From NCBI GenBank assembly GCA_022841745.1, contig JALHQW010000001.1, positions 77,166 to 141,165 of the forward strand: 64,000 bases of DNA. The letters are read 5' to 3'. The DNA comes from Saprospiraceae bacterium. Lineage in GTDB: Bacteria > Bacteroidota > Bacteroidia > Chitinophagales > Saprospiraceae. Both the position numbers and the translations under genes were made by a program. Positions within the stretch are counted from its first letter, which is position 1; each line of letters opens with the position of its first letter. Below are positions 6,997-15,870 of the stretch, piece by piece. The notes beneath the pieces are model-generated. The model saw only the letters and a list, made by a program, of their open reading frames with translations. It had not been told where the DNA came from and did no database searches.

Positions 6997-9459
6997 TTAG
7001 TTGATTTCAATAGAACAAATCGTTGGCTTGCGGTTGTCCTCCGCATTTTTCATGAAGAAAAGCTCGTTGTACTCACCATTCACCCATTTTTCGAGGTCGG
7101 TAGCGTAGAACTGGCTGCCTGGGTTACCTGACTGGCCACCGGGGAACAGGCCCCAAGCCTTTATTTCCTCACCAAGTTCTACTACCATCCGCCAAGAGGG
7201 TCCGCTACCGCCGGAAATGGCATTCAACGCTTGGCCATAGCCGCCCACTGGCAAGTCCATCCTTGAAAAAGCTGGGATTCGCCCCAAGTGCATGATGGAG
7301 AATTTGCGATAAGTGGACCAAGCGAAATCCGGCTTCGTCAGTTCATCGTTTAATTGCTTCAAGGTTGCGAGGAACGAAGCCGTTGCAATCTGTTTGGCTG
7401 CTTCCCGCTCAGGCGTTTTTTTATCATCGAAAATAATGTCACTGGGGCTGTTGGCGGTCAATTCCACGACCCGCCATTTTTCGGGCATGAGCATGGGCAG
7501 GGAATCCTTGTAAACCATCACTTCGTCGAACGCCATCTCATAAAAATTGTCCCACCAGGTTGTGAAGATGACTGGTTCTACCTTGTCCTTTTCAAAGCGA
7601 AAATCCCAAGCTTTCAGTTTGTCATAGATGGGTTTTTGTAGGGCACTCAGCTGTGTGGTGTCAATCTGCTTCAACATGGCTGGAAGCCCCTCAGAAGCAT
7701 GCAGACTGAAATTGTCGTTTTGTAATGCCATCATGTCCTTTGCTGTGATGCTGTCCATTTCGGCGAGCCGTTGGTTCAGGTACCGGCCCCGATAGTGGTC
7801 GAAATTAGGACTGTTGTAATAGTAAGGATAGCTGGGGTCGGTGGAATGCTGGTTGGCGGAGGAAACAAAGCCTCGCTTTGGGTTCTTAATGGTCGGTATT
7901 TGGTCACGTGTAATAAAGGCAGACCAGCCATTTTTGGAACTGGAACCGTCCTGCACATAACGGCCTTGCTCCTTGTTCTTGATGGGAAATTTTCCGTTTG
8001 CCGTTATGGCAATGTCACCGTCTTTTGCAGCAAAAACAAAGTTCTGGGCTGGGAAATCGTAGTTAGTCAGCGCCTTTCGGTAGTCCTCGTGGTTCTTTCC
8101 TCTGGCTAGGCCAAGGAAGGCCATCAACTCGTTCGGGTTTGGGGTCTCGTGGCCTATCCAATGCATGGCCAAGTCCCTCCAGTCGCTTTCTTTTGAATCG
8201 TAAACGATGGGCCCCCATTCCGTCCAACGAACGGTGTCATACACTGGGCGTTCCATGCCTCGCACCCTGATGGAATCAATGACAAATTTGACTTTTTTGA
8301 CTGCACCGTCATACTGGTAGGAGGTCTTTGCTTGGTCAGTCCAAGAAATCTGGTACCAATCGTTCACATCATGTCCCACGTTCGTTTCGCCCCATGCGAA
8401 ATGCTCATTGAAGCCTATCAATACCCCTGGCAGCCCCGGTACGGAAACACCATAGATATTGGCATCGGGCGTATGGATTTGCAACTCGAACCAGATGGAC
8501 GGCAGGGTCAGGTTCAGGTGCGGGTCATTGGCGAGGATGGGCTTGCCCGATAGTGTTTTGCTGCCCGAAACCGCCCAGTTATTGCTACCAAGCACTCCCC
8601 GCTCTTTTTCATAAAGTTTGTGGTGAATCAAGCCGATGGCTTCTTGCGCTACTGCTTTTTCTGTGGGTTTGGTGGCCTTGAAATTCCAGGGTGTTCCCGC
8701 TGGAATGACAGGTGACTGTTTGGGGTTGATTTCTGGGTAGAGTTTTTTAAATGTCTCTGCCCCCAATATTTTCAAAGCGTTGGAGGCTTCGAGGTCATCT
8801 TCGCCAAAGCATAGGGTTTGGTCCATATACTTTTTGACCAAGGCCGACTTATAGGTATTCCAAAGTTCAGGTTGGAAGCCCATCAACTTCATTTCGACTG
8901 GGTATTGCCTTGGATTAAGTTCCGAGATGTATTTGTTCACGCCCGCCGTGTATGCGTCCATAATGGATGTGACTTCCTTGCTTTCCTTCCAAGCAGCAAC
9001 AGCCCTTTCAGCACCGACCAACATTCCTTGCCTGCGCTTTTTTTTATCGTTTTCCAAGGCATCTGGTCCTGCAATCTCCGCCAACCTGCCGCCCGATGCA
9101 CGGCTCGCCAATTCCATTTGGAATAGGCGAAACTTGGCCGTCACGTAGCCTTGCGCAAACACGGCATCCTCCATGTTCTCGGCGAAGATGTGCGGTACCA
9201 TCCTTTCATCGAAAAGGATTTTTACCTTCCCTTTCATCTCAGGAACTTCGATTTTTTGCGGAGCGTAATCGCTCAACGACTCGGCATTTTGCCAAAAACC
9301 GGTAAATGGGCTAATGAACGGGCCAATAGGCGGGAGTAAGGTTTCTTTTGTTTTCGTGGGGTCGTCGGGTAGGGGAGTTTGAATGGATATGGGACGGTTC
9401 AAGATATAAACCAGTCCCAATAATGTTGATAAAGAAAGTAGGAACTTGACGATTTTCAT
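6997..9459 (-). CDS. penicillin acylase-family N-terminal nucleophile hydrolase
   Basis: Ntn-hydrolase of the penicillin/acyl-homoserine-lactone acylase family; members hydrolyse amide bonds of acylated amines in the periplasm after autocatalytic excision of a spacer. The 820-residue precursor has a signal anchor at 4-20, an alpha chain to about residue 290, and the autocleavage site before S292 in GVLGSNNWAVSGS, the predicted beta-chain nucleophile. Downstream blocks NDPHLNLTLPSIWFE, GFNEHFAWGETN and the region WSAFITRDQIP...GFVSSANQ are family-typical. Whether the substrate is a beta-lactam, an acyl-homoserine lactone or a lipopeptide cannot be told. The next gene upstream on the same strand is a small protein starting at 9894, only 9 bases before this ATG. 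Confidence 0.9.
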   Translation of the reverse strand: MKIVKFLLSLSTLLGLVYILNRPISIQTPLPDDPTKTKETLLPPIGPFISPFTGFWQNAESLSDYAPQKIEVPEMKGKVKILFDERMVPHIFAENMEDAVFAQGYVTAKFRLFQMELASRASGGRLAEIAGPDALENDKKKRRQGMLVGAERAVAAWKESKEVTSIMDAYTAGVNKYISELNPRQYPVEMKLMGFQPELWNTYKSALVKKYMDQTLCFGEDDLEASNALKILGAETFKKLYPEINPKQSPVIPAGTPWNFKATKPTEKAVAQEAIGLIHHKLYEKERGVLGSNNWAVSGSKTLSGKPILANDPHLNLTLPSIWFELQIHTPDANIYGVSVPGLPGVLIGFNEHFAWGETNVGHDVNDWYQISWTDQAKTSYQYDGAVKKVKFVIDSIRVRGMERPVYDTVRWTEWGPIVYDSKESDWRDLAMHWIGHETPNPNELMAFLGLARGKNHEDYRKALTNYDFPAQNFVFAAKDGDIAITANGKFPIKNKEQGRYVQDGSSSKNGWSAFITRDQIPTIKNPKRGFVSSANQHSTDPSYPYYYNSPNFDHYRGRYLNQRLAEMDSITAKDMMALQNDNFSLHASEGLPAMLKQIDTTQLSALQKPIYDKLKAWDFRFEKDKVEPVIFTTWWDNFYEMAFDEVMVYKDSLPMLMPEKWRVVELTANSPSDIIFDDKKTPEREAAKQIATASFLATLKQLNDELTKPDFAWSTYRKFSIMHLGRIPAFSRMDLPVGGYGQALNAISGGSGPSWRMVVELGEEIKAWGLFPGGQSGNPGSQFYATDLEKWVNGEYNELFFMKNAEDNRKPTICSIEIN

Positions 9460-9468
9460 ATGCTATTT

Positions 9469-9894
9469 TTAATTGAATGCTGGTTTGCCAAAAGAGACTT
9501 TTACTTCTGGCGAAAGTCGGACATAAATTTTGACGATTAGTTGGGAATGCGGGCCGATGCGGGCGCTTTGGTACATTTTCAAGGCATTTTTGATGGCCGT
9601 GAAAACGATATTGACGGGGGAACTGGTGGGATTTTCGGCCAAAATTGCCTCAATTCGCCCCATTGGAAAAGCATCAATTTCGCTTTGCAATTCGACCTCC
9701 AAGGTGGGGTTGAGCGACATTGAAACCGAGAAATAGCTGACCTTGAAGCCATAAGCCTCCAATTTAGGCAAAGTGGAAATCCATGCATCTATGATGCCCA
9801 TCCATTTCTCCTTGGCGGCTTCACTTAGGTTCGTTGCCTGTTCCTTGATGGTTTCGCCGGCCGTTGTGATGGTTTGTTTTATTTTGTCGAACAT
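9469..9894 (-). CDS. hypothetical 141-residue protein
   Basis: Begins MFDKIKQTITTAGETIKEQATN, an amphipathic helix of a type seen in small stress or membrane-associated proteins, followed by a mixed alpha/beta body with no cysteines. I choose the ATG at 9894 because a -7 box (9947-9954) lies 53 bases upstream and the 13 codons from 9933 look noncoding. It is directly upstream of the acylase gene (9 bases), so both are probably one transcript. No family motif recognised; no membrane segment or signal peptide. Confidence 0.7.
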   Translation of the reverse strand: MFDKIKQTITTAGETIKEQATNLSEAAKEKWMGIIDAWISTLPKLEAYGFKVSYFSVSMSLNPTLEVELQSEIDAFPMGRIEAILAENPTSSPVNIVFTAIKNALKMYQSARIGPHSQLIVKIYVRLSPEVKVSFGKPAFN

Positions 9895-9946
9895 TATGGA
9901 ATGCTTTGAGCCACTTAAGCAGTCAAGCTGCATTTAATGGGCCCGC

Positions 9947-9954
9947 CAAAGGTA
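9947..9954 (-). promoter_or_regulatory. Bacteroidota -7 box, TACCTTTG
   Basis: Minus-strand match to TAnnTTTG 53 bases upstream of the hypothetical-protein start at 9894. No convincing -33 element was seen. Confidence 0.4.
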
Positions 9955-10073
9955 TGAAAAATCGTTTTCAACTATGGATAAGGCAATTCAAGCATTTCAA
10001 TCGGGGTTTTGGTCGAAGAAAATCAGATGGACAGAATTGGGTTGTGCTATCTTACCGCCATTAATTTATTTCG

Positions 10074-10964
10074 ATGAAAATACTTCAAATCGAAGGACTG
10101 ACAAAGCGTTATGGCAGTATCACCGCCATCAACAACCTTAACCTTGAAATCGAAGCTGGGAGCGTTTATGGCATCCTTGGGCCAAATGGCAGTGGTAAGA
10201 CCACCACTTTGGGCATTGTGCTTGGCATTACGAAACCAGATAGTGGTAGTTTCACTTGGTTCGATGGCAATTACGGGCAGGACGAGCGGCTGCACATCGG
10301 TGCCTTGCTCGAAACCCCCAATTTCTACCCTTATTTGTCGCCCGTAAAAAACCTTGAAATCACCGCTCATATCAAGCGGGTTTCGGCACCCAAAATCGAA
10401 AGCATATTGGAATTGGTCAACCTTGCCCAACGCCGTGACTCAGCTTTTAGTACGTTTTCCTTCGGCATGAAACAACGACTTGCCATCGGTGCGGCACTCG
10501 TTGGCGACCCCGAAGTGCTGATTTTCGATGAACCCACCAACGGCCTCGACCCACAAGGTATAGCCGAGGTTCGTGAAATCATCCACCGCATTGCTGCTGA
10601 AGGCAAAACCATTATCATGGCTAGCCACATCCTCGATGAGGTTGAAAAAGTGTGCAGCCACGTGGCCATCATTAAAAAAGGAAGGCTATTGGCAAATGGG
10701 GAAGTCGGGGCCATCCTCAGCAATGATCGCCAAGTGGAAATTGCCTCGGATAACCTTGCCCGCCTCCGTGAAATGCTTGCAACTTACCCAGGGGTGAACA
10801 ATATCACGGAGAAAAACAAACTTTTACACTTGATGGTCAGCCCAACTATGACTGCCGCTGAACTAAACAAACTGGCTTTTGACAATGGTCTGATTCTCAA
10901 TCATTTGTCCATGAAAGCCAAAAGCCTTGAATCGGAATTCCTAGAGATTACGGCTGGTAAATAG
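10074..10964 (+). CDS. ABC transporter ATP-binding protein (ABC-2 type exporter)
   Basis: Cytoplasmic ATPase subunit of an ABC-2 exporter. It carries Walker A GPNGSGKT (36-43), signature FSFGMKQR (129-135), Walker B VLIFDEP (148-154) and the H-loop in MASHILDEVEKVC; the D-loop follows as TNGLD. The 296-residue length is normal for the CcmA/DrrA/NatA class, and the C-terminal extension of about 80 residues is typical. The permease gene 134 bases downstream completes the transporter. Substrate unknown; drug, lipid or sodium export are all possible for this class. Between the two genes lies a large G/T- then A/C-rich inverted repeat. Confidence 0.93.
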   Translation: MKILQIEGLTKRYGSITAINNLNLEIEAGSVYGILGPNGSGKTTTLGIVLGITKPDSGSFTWFDGNYGQDERLHIGALLETPNFYPYLSPVKNLEITAHIKRVSAPKIESILELVNLAQRRDSAFSTFSFGMKQRLAIGAALVGDPEVLIFDEPTNGLDPQGIAEVREIIHRIAAEGKTIIMASHILDEVEKVCSHVAIIKKGRLLANGEVGAILSNDRQVEIASDNLARLREMLATYPGVNNITEKNKLLHLMVSPTMTAAELNKLAFDNGLILNHLSMKAKSLESEFLEITAGK

Positions 10965-10977
10965 ATAAGAAATAGTT

Positions 10978-11072
10978 CTGGGGGTTTCAGGTTTTTTGGT
11001 TTTCGAGTTGAGCACCTACCCCGAAAACCCAAAACCCCCAAAACCCCAAAACCCGAAAACCCTGAATCCCTC
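10978..11072. repeat. large purine/pyrimidine-biased inverted repeat
   Basis: The left half is G/T-rich (GGGGTTTCAGG...GGTTTTCG) and the right half A/C-rich (CGAAAACCC...CCTGAATCCC) with reiterated AAAACCCC. The outer arms GGGGTTTCAGG and CCTGAATCCC pair, so the DNA can form a long imperfect stem-loop. It sits between the ATPase and permease genes of one transporter. Confidence 0.6.
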
Positions 11073-11098
11073 TTCTTTTCACCGTTTAAGATTGAACT

Positions 11099-11911
11099 AT
11101 GCTTCATTTGTTGAAATTGGAATGGCTCAAGCAGAAGGATTATGTGCTTTTTAAGCTACTTGCTGCAGCCTACCTCATTTTCCTGCCCGCAATACTTTTC
11201 ATTGGTAAAAAGATTAGTGTTGGCGAAGGGATGCCATTTAACCCTGTGAAGGATTTTTTTCAATTCCCAACCATTTGGGAGTGGCTTGGCTACTTCGGCA
11301 ACTGGATGGTGTTTTTCGTGCTCGGATTCTTGGCGGTGTTGATGGTTACCAATGAATACAGCAACAAGACCCTAAGACAGAACATCATCACTGGACTGCA
11401 CAGGGAGGAGTTTTTCAAAAGCAAACTTATCTTCATCGGGGTTGTGGCATTTTTTGCTGCTATTTACTACATGGTTTGCGCTTTGGTCATAGGCATGTTC
11501 CATATAGATGACACACTTTATTTTTCAACGGTCTTTAAAAACGTGGATTACGTGCCAAGGTACTGGCTGATGGGAATGGGGTACATGAGTTTTGGCCTGT
11601 TGATAGGCTTGCTAACGAAAAGGACGGGGATTGCGCTGTTCCTTTACCTTGGTTACACCATGGTCGCAGAGCCTTTTTTTCGTTGGGTGATTCACTTGTA
11701 TTTTTTCAAGAATACTTCCATGAGTTTCTATCCATTGAATGCAATGGAAGATTTGGCCCCAATCCCTGTCATTGCATTTGCGGATGATATGTTGAAAGAA
11801 AACGGTTTCAGGATTCTATTGACACCAATGGAGGCTGCGATTGCTACAGTTGTTTACACATCCATTTTCCTGTTCTTTAGTTATAAAAGGCTGAAAAACA
11901 GCGATTTGTGA
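11099..11911 (+). CDS. ABC-2 type transporter permease subunit
   Basis: 270-residue polytopic protein with about six membrane segments: 20-38, 65-87, 115-135, 160-180, 185-205 and 245-265. The block TNEYSNKTLRQNIITGLHREEFFKSK, after the second segment, is the typical ABC-2 permease cytosolic coupling region. It pairs with the ATPase gene immediately upstream. The stop at 11911 is 5 bases from the convergent HlyD stop and no terminator is visible between them. Transported substrate unknown. Confidence 0.88.
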   Translation: MLHLLKLEWLKQKDYVLFKLLAAAYLIFLPAILFIGKKISVGEGMPFNPVKDFFQFPTIWEWLGYFGNWMVFFVLGFLAVLMVTNEYSNKTLRQNIITGLHREEFFKSKLIFIGVVAFFAAIYYMVCALVIGMFHIDDTLYFSTVFKNVDYVPRYWLMGMGYMSFGLLIGLLTKRTGIALFLYLGYTMVAEPFFRWVIHLYFFKNTSMSFYPLNAMEDLAPIPVIAFADDMLKENGFRILLTPMEAAIATVVYTSIFLFFSYKRLKNSDL

Positions 11912-11915
11912 TGCT

Positions 11916-13199
11916 TTAGTCAAAACTTAGCTTTTCGAAAAGCTTGCTGATAAACGTCTTGTCTTCAGTGATGATTTCAGCTTTGCCCACCATGTTTTGA
12001 TAATAATCAAGCTTGTGGTTCAAGGTGGTCACCAAGCCTTTGTCGAGTACAATGTCGGCATAGAAGGCGTTGTCTTTAGCCACAGGATAGACTTTGCTGA
12101 CCGTAGCCCGAACGGTACCTTGCTCCCTAAAATCATACCGCTCAAACTTGATATTTACCATCTGACCCTGTATTACCTTGTTGCTCTTGGCCACTGGCAG
12201 GTTCACTTTTCCGATGTATTTCTCCGTTTCCGTTTCCGGCATTATATTGAAGAGGACATCCCCGCCATTCACAAAATCCTTGGCCTTTAGGTCTGTATAA
12301 AATTGTACTACGCCATCACCAGGTGCCGTTATCAGGTACTTGTCCTTCCAAGATTTGATTTCCCGCTTTAACTCATCCAATTTTTGGTTCAACTGGAAAA
12401 TGGCTTCCCCAGCGCCTTTGTTTGCTTGGGTCTGGGCCTGTAAGCGCCGCACGTTTGACTTAGAGATTTCGCCTTTGATTTTTTCGATTTCGGAAAGTTT
12501 ATCCTTAATCTCGGCTTCCTTTTTCTTGATGGCCGTATTCAGGTTGAAAACGACCAACGCATCCAAGGTGTCCACGGAATTGGCGTATTGGCGCACAGCG
12601 TTATCGAATTCTTTTTTCAAGGCGCCCAGTTCGGCATTTGCACTTTTCAAAGTGGCCTCTGTACTATTCAATTGACGCTGAAACTGCGAGTTAACCGATT
12701 CGACAGCAATGACGGTTGCATAGTCCACTTCGCCGCTATTATCGAGCGGTACCAACTCCAAAGCAGTCAAGAAATTGGAATAGCTAGGTGCAAGTTCACC
12801 GATGCTTAAATCCTTGTTTGGATTGTAGCTTCGCAATTTTTCAATGTCGAGCTGGCCAATGCTTTCCATGTCTTCTTCCAATTTGAGCACGTTTTCGTAG
12901 TTAGCATTGGAAGGGAAAACCGCCAGAATATCCCCGCTGTTCACCTTTGCATTGTTCATGACTTTCACCTCGGCGATGTACTCCGATTTCGTAGAAATGA
13001 CCGTGATTGGTGGTGTTTCCGTTGAAATGATAACATTGCCTGCAACGATGTCAGGGAAATGGAACATAAACCCTGCAAAGCCCATCAAAACGATGGTGCC
13101 AATTAAAACACAGGTACCCCAAGTGGCGACCCAGGATGGCGGCGTGGCCAATATTTCCTTCACCTCGCCGCTCAGGTATTCAATATTGTCTTCTTTCAT
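11916..13199 (-). CDS. HlyD-family membrane fusion protein of a type I secretion system
   Basis: Periplasmic adaptor linking an inner-membrane peptidase-ABC exporter to an outer-membrane channel. A single membrane anchor lies at about residues 22-46, followed by the lipoyl half-motif, a long coiled coil (about 150-290, rich in KKEFDNAVRQ and KKEAEIKDKLSEIEK repeats), the second lipoyl half (TAPGDGVVQFYTDLK) and a beta-barrel domain. Length 427 is typical. The start lies 7 bases after the stop of the peptidase-ABC gene, so the pair is one operon. No outer-membrane TolC-like gene or obvious leader-peptide substrate gene is seen nearby. Confidence 0.9.
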   Translation of the reverse strand: MKEDNIEYLSGEVKEILATPPSWVATWGTCVLIGTIVLMGFAGFMFHFPDIVAGNVIISTETPPITVISTKSEYIAEVKVMNNAKVNSGDILAVFPSNANYENVLKLEEDMESIGQLDIEKLRSYNPNKDLSIGELAPSYSNFLTALELVPLDNSGEVDYATVIAVESVNSQFQRQLNSTEATLKSANAELGALKKEFDNAVRQYANSVDTLDALVVFNLNTAIKKKEAEIKDKLSEIEKIKGEISKSNVRRLQAQTQANKGAGEAIFQLNQKLDELKREIKSWKDKYLITAPGDGVVQFYTDLKAKDFVNGGDVLFNIMPETETEKYIGKVNLPVAKSNKVIQGQMVNIKFERYDFREQGTVRATVSKVYPVAKDNAFYADIVLDKGLVTTLNHKLDYYQNMVGKAEIITEDKTFISKLFEKLSFD

Positions 13200-13206
13200 T
13201 TGCGGC

Positions 13207-15399
13207 TTAGTTTGATTGAAGTACTTCTTCGAGGTTGTCGGGTAAAATGCTGTTGTTGCCTCCCATGCCCGTTAAAATACTTCTCTCGGCAGTCTTCGTT
13301 TTTGGCGGGGCCAATGGAATCACGTTGTGTATATGGATGGGAAGGTTGATTCGGCTGGTAAAAAGCAAAATAGTTTTCCCTTTGAAAGCTTCCTCAATCC
13401 TACTAAGCACAATGGCTTCGTTTTGACCGTCAAGATCGTTGGTTGCTTCATCGAGGAGCAGAATTTCGGGCTGTTTGTAAATGGCCCTTGCAATCAGGAT
13501 GCCTTGCCTTTGGGCCTTGCTCAAACCTACGCCTCCTTCCCCAACCATGGTATAAAGGCCGTGTTGCAACCGCTCCACAAAGGGCAAAATATTGGCGATT
13601 TTTGCAGCCTCCATCAAACGCCTGTTGTCAATGGTTTCTTCCCCAAGTACGATATTCCTCGCAATGGTGTCGTAGAACAAATGCCCGTCCTGCGATACCA
13701 CGCCACAATGCCGCAACCAAGCGGTGGCTTGGAAATCGTCCAATTTGAAACCACCAAATTTGAGGATGCCCTCTTGTGGCTTCAAAAAAGTAGTGAGTAG
13801 ATTGAGCAGCGTTGACTTGCCGCTCCCGTTAGGCCCCACGACTGCAGTTACCTTGCCGGTAGGCACTTGGAAATCGAGGTTTCGGATAATCCATGGAGAA
13901 TGCTCACCCTCATAACGGAAATGGAGGCCTTCTGCTTCAAGGATTCCGTCTGCTGGAAGAAGGTCAATGCGGTCATTTTTGTTGGCATTGTCATGGGCAA
14001 ATACTTCGTTCATGCGTTCCATGCCCATTTTTGCCTCCTGCCAACCTATGAAAAACTCGATCAATTGCCGAATTGGGCCATTGAGTTGGGTTAGGATAAA
14101 CAATACGGCCACCATCACCCCGACACTCATTCCACCTTCAATGACAGCCATGGCCGCAAAGAAAATGACGATGATATTGCGAAGCTCACCCAGCGCAAAA
14201 GGGATTTGGAGCGAAAGCTCGTCAGACAAGGAATAGGAACGGCTCACTTTGTAGAGCCTTGCTTCGGAGCGTTCCCATGCCCATCGTTGGGTTTGTTCAG
14301 CATTGGCCAATTTGATGTCCCTTATCCCACGAATCAGGTCGGTTAAACGGCTGTACCTTTCAGCTGCAAGCTTGTGGCGATTGAAATTGAGCGACTTTCT
14401 TTTGTTGATGAAGTACCGCACGAACAATACCTGCACCAAAGCGAAGAGGGTCACTGTAAGGCAAATTTTAAGGTTGAAGGCCAGCAAAACCAACAGAAGC
14501 AAGCCGATCACCAAACTCGAATAAATGACCGACACCGCATCCCTTGTAAAAAAACGATGCACCCTGGGGTTGTCGTAAAGGGTTTGCATCACATCGTCGG
14601 TCATCCTGGACTGGAAAAACGTGGCCGGAAGATGGAGTAGTTTAATGATGAAATCCGTCAGCAGTTTGATGTTGAGTTTGGCACCAATATGAAACAGCAG
14701 GAAGCGTCGGATAAAATCCAATCCTATTTGGCTGATGAACAAGACTATCCAAGCTATCACCACAAATGGAAGCAACTCTGCATTTTGTTGTTCAATGCTC
14801 TCATCCACAATTAGTTGCATAATGAAGGGGAAGGTAGCAGCCAAAAGGGCACCAAACAGAACAGCTACCCCTAAAAAAGCCAAAAGCCCTTTGAACCCAA
14901 CTAAATTCTCCCAGATAAAGAATGGCTTTTGGCGTTCGACCTGGGGGTTTTCGGCAGAGAAGAAATTAGCAGTCGGCTCCATTAACAGGATGATACCTTC
15001 ATGACCATAGCCTTCTGGGTCGTTGACCCATCCTTCCAAGAACGCAGTTGGTGAAATTACCTCTAATTGGTCAGTGCTCGGGTCAGCAATCGTGACCTGT
15101 TTGGCATCGGCTTCATAAACTACCACGAAGTGGTTCCCTTTCCAATAGGCAATACCCGGCAATGGGATGTCGTCAATCAATCTTTGATAGTTCAGTTTGG
15201 CACCAACCGTGTGCATGCCCAATGCCTCAGCAGCTTCACTGATATTCAACAAGGTGACGCCTTCCTGTTTTTGGTGGGCCAACGGTCGCAGTTGCTCGGT
15301 CGTGAAAAACTTACCGTAGTACTGCGAAATCATCCTAAGGCAAACTATCCCACAGTCACGTTGGTGCAACTGTTTGAAATGAGGGTATTTTTTTGACAT
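13207..15399 (-). CDS. C39 peptidase-containing ABC transporter (PCAT), bacteriocin/peptide exporter
   Basis: Inner-membrane exporter that cleaves a leader peptide and secretes the cargo. The N-terminal C39 peptidase has a complete triad: C16 (QRDCGIVCL), H90 (WKGNHFVVV) and D106 (IADPS). A six-helix membrane domain occupies about 165-440. The nucleotide-binding domain has Walker A VVGPNGSGKST, a signature LSKAQRQ that is atypical (usual LSGGQRQ), and Walker B ILLLDEATND. The H-loop position reads TSRINLP where AHRLST is usual, so the switch histidine appears to be lost. Length 730 is normal. Operon with the HlyD gene downstream. Substrate is unknown; likely a double-glycine-leader peptide. 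Confidence 0.92.
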   Translation of the reverse strand: MSKKYPHFKQLHQRDCGIVCLRMISQYYGKFFTTEQLRPLAHQKQEGVTLLNISEAAEALGMHTVGAKLNYQRLIDDIPLPGIAYWKGNHFVVVYEADAKQVTIADPSTDQLEVISPTAFLEGWVNDPEGYGHEGIILLMEPTANFFSAENPQVERQKPFFIWENLVGFKGLLAFLGVAVLFGALLAATFPFIMQLIVDESIEQQNAELLPFVVIAWIVLFISQIGLDFIRRFLLFHIGAKLNIKLLTDFIIKLLHLPATFFQSRMTDDVMQTLYDNPRVHRFFTRDAVSVIYSSLVIGLLLLVLLAFNLKICLTVTLFALVQVLFVRYFINKRKSLNFNRHKLAAERYSRLTDLIRGIRDIKLANAEQTQRWAWERSEARLYKVSRSYSLSDELSLQIPFALGELRNIIVIFFAAMAVIEGGMSVGVMVAVLFILTQLNGPIRQLIEFFIGWQEAKMGMERMNEVFAHDNANKNDRIDLLPADGILEAEGLHFRYEGEHSPWIIRNLDFQVPTGKVTAVVGPNGSGKSTLLNLLTTFLKPQEGILKFGGFKLDDFQATAWLRHCGVVSQDGHLFYDTIARNIVLGEETIDNRRLMEAAKIANILPFVERLQHGLYTMVGEGGVGLSKAQRQGILIARAIYKQPEILLLDEATNDLDGQNEAIVLSRIEEAFKGKTILLFTSRINLPIHIHNVIPLAPPKTKTAERSILTGMGGNNSILPDNLEEVLQSN

Positions 15400-15813
15400 A
15401 ACGGCTCAATGTGTCGGGCAAGACGAGGGCAGGGCAAAAGGGTAGGTCGGAGAACACAGCCTGGCAAAAACCAATTTCCAAATTTACTTCCGTGAATCTT
15501 CGATTCCCCAGTTTCCAAATACAAAGCCCCCGTTTCAACCTTCCCGAAGGTAAAACGAGTAATGGTATTTTGCCTCCCTGTGTAGTTTCTCTAAAACAAT
15601 TAACTCCTCGTAACGTGTAAGAGCCTAATTATCAGGCACAATAACCATACCGAAACGGGTTGTAGCCCTGAAATTATCTTAACTAATTTTGTTATGGGCG
15701 GGAAATAGTGCGAAGTAAAATTGCCTTGAGTTGGTGCTTCGCAATTGGTAGTGGTGATTTTTATGCAAATATAGCTCAGTGGCAATAAAGGACAATGCTT
15801 TTATTGAAAATAA
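15400..15813. other. 414-base intergenic region without a supported gene
   Basis: Lies between the start of the PCAT gene and the terminator of the TPR gene, both on the minus strand. It holds the probable PCAT promoter and an A/T-rich leader. Only shadow reading frames of about 60 codons without family features occur, and no RNA gene was recognised. Confidence 0.6.
15480..15487 (-). promoter_or_regulatory. Bacteroidota -7 box, TAAATTTG, for the PCAT-HlyD operon
   Basis: Minus-strand match to TAnnTTTG, 81 bases upstream of the PCAT start at 15399. The -33 element is not clear. Confidence 0.35.
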
Positions 15814-15851
15814 AAAAAGCCGACTCAGTGGACACACCAAGTCGGCTTTTT
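15812..15851 (-). terminator. rho-independent terminator of the TPR-protein gene
   Basis: Hairpin with arms GCCGACT and AGTCGGC extended by A/T pairs, and a run of seven T on the minus strand. It lies 19 bases beyond the TPR gene stop. Confidence 0.85.
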
Positions 15852-15870
15852 GTACAAAAACATAAATTGC

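Noticed and set aside
15600-15785. Small 61-codon frame in the PCAT leader
   Set aside because: No ribosome site, no family match, and low-complexity coding; treated as intergenic.
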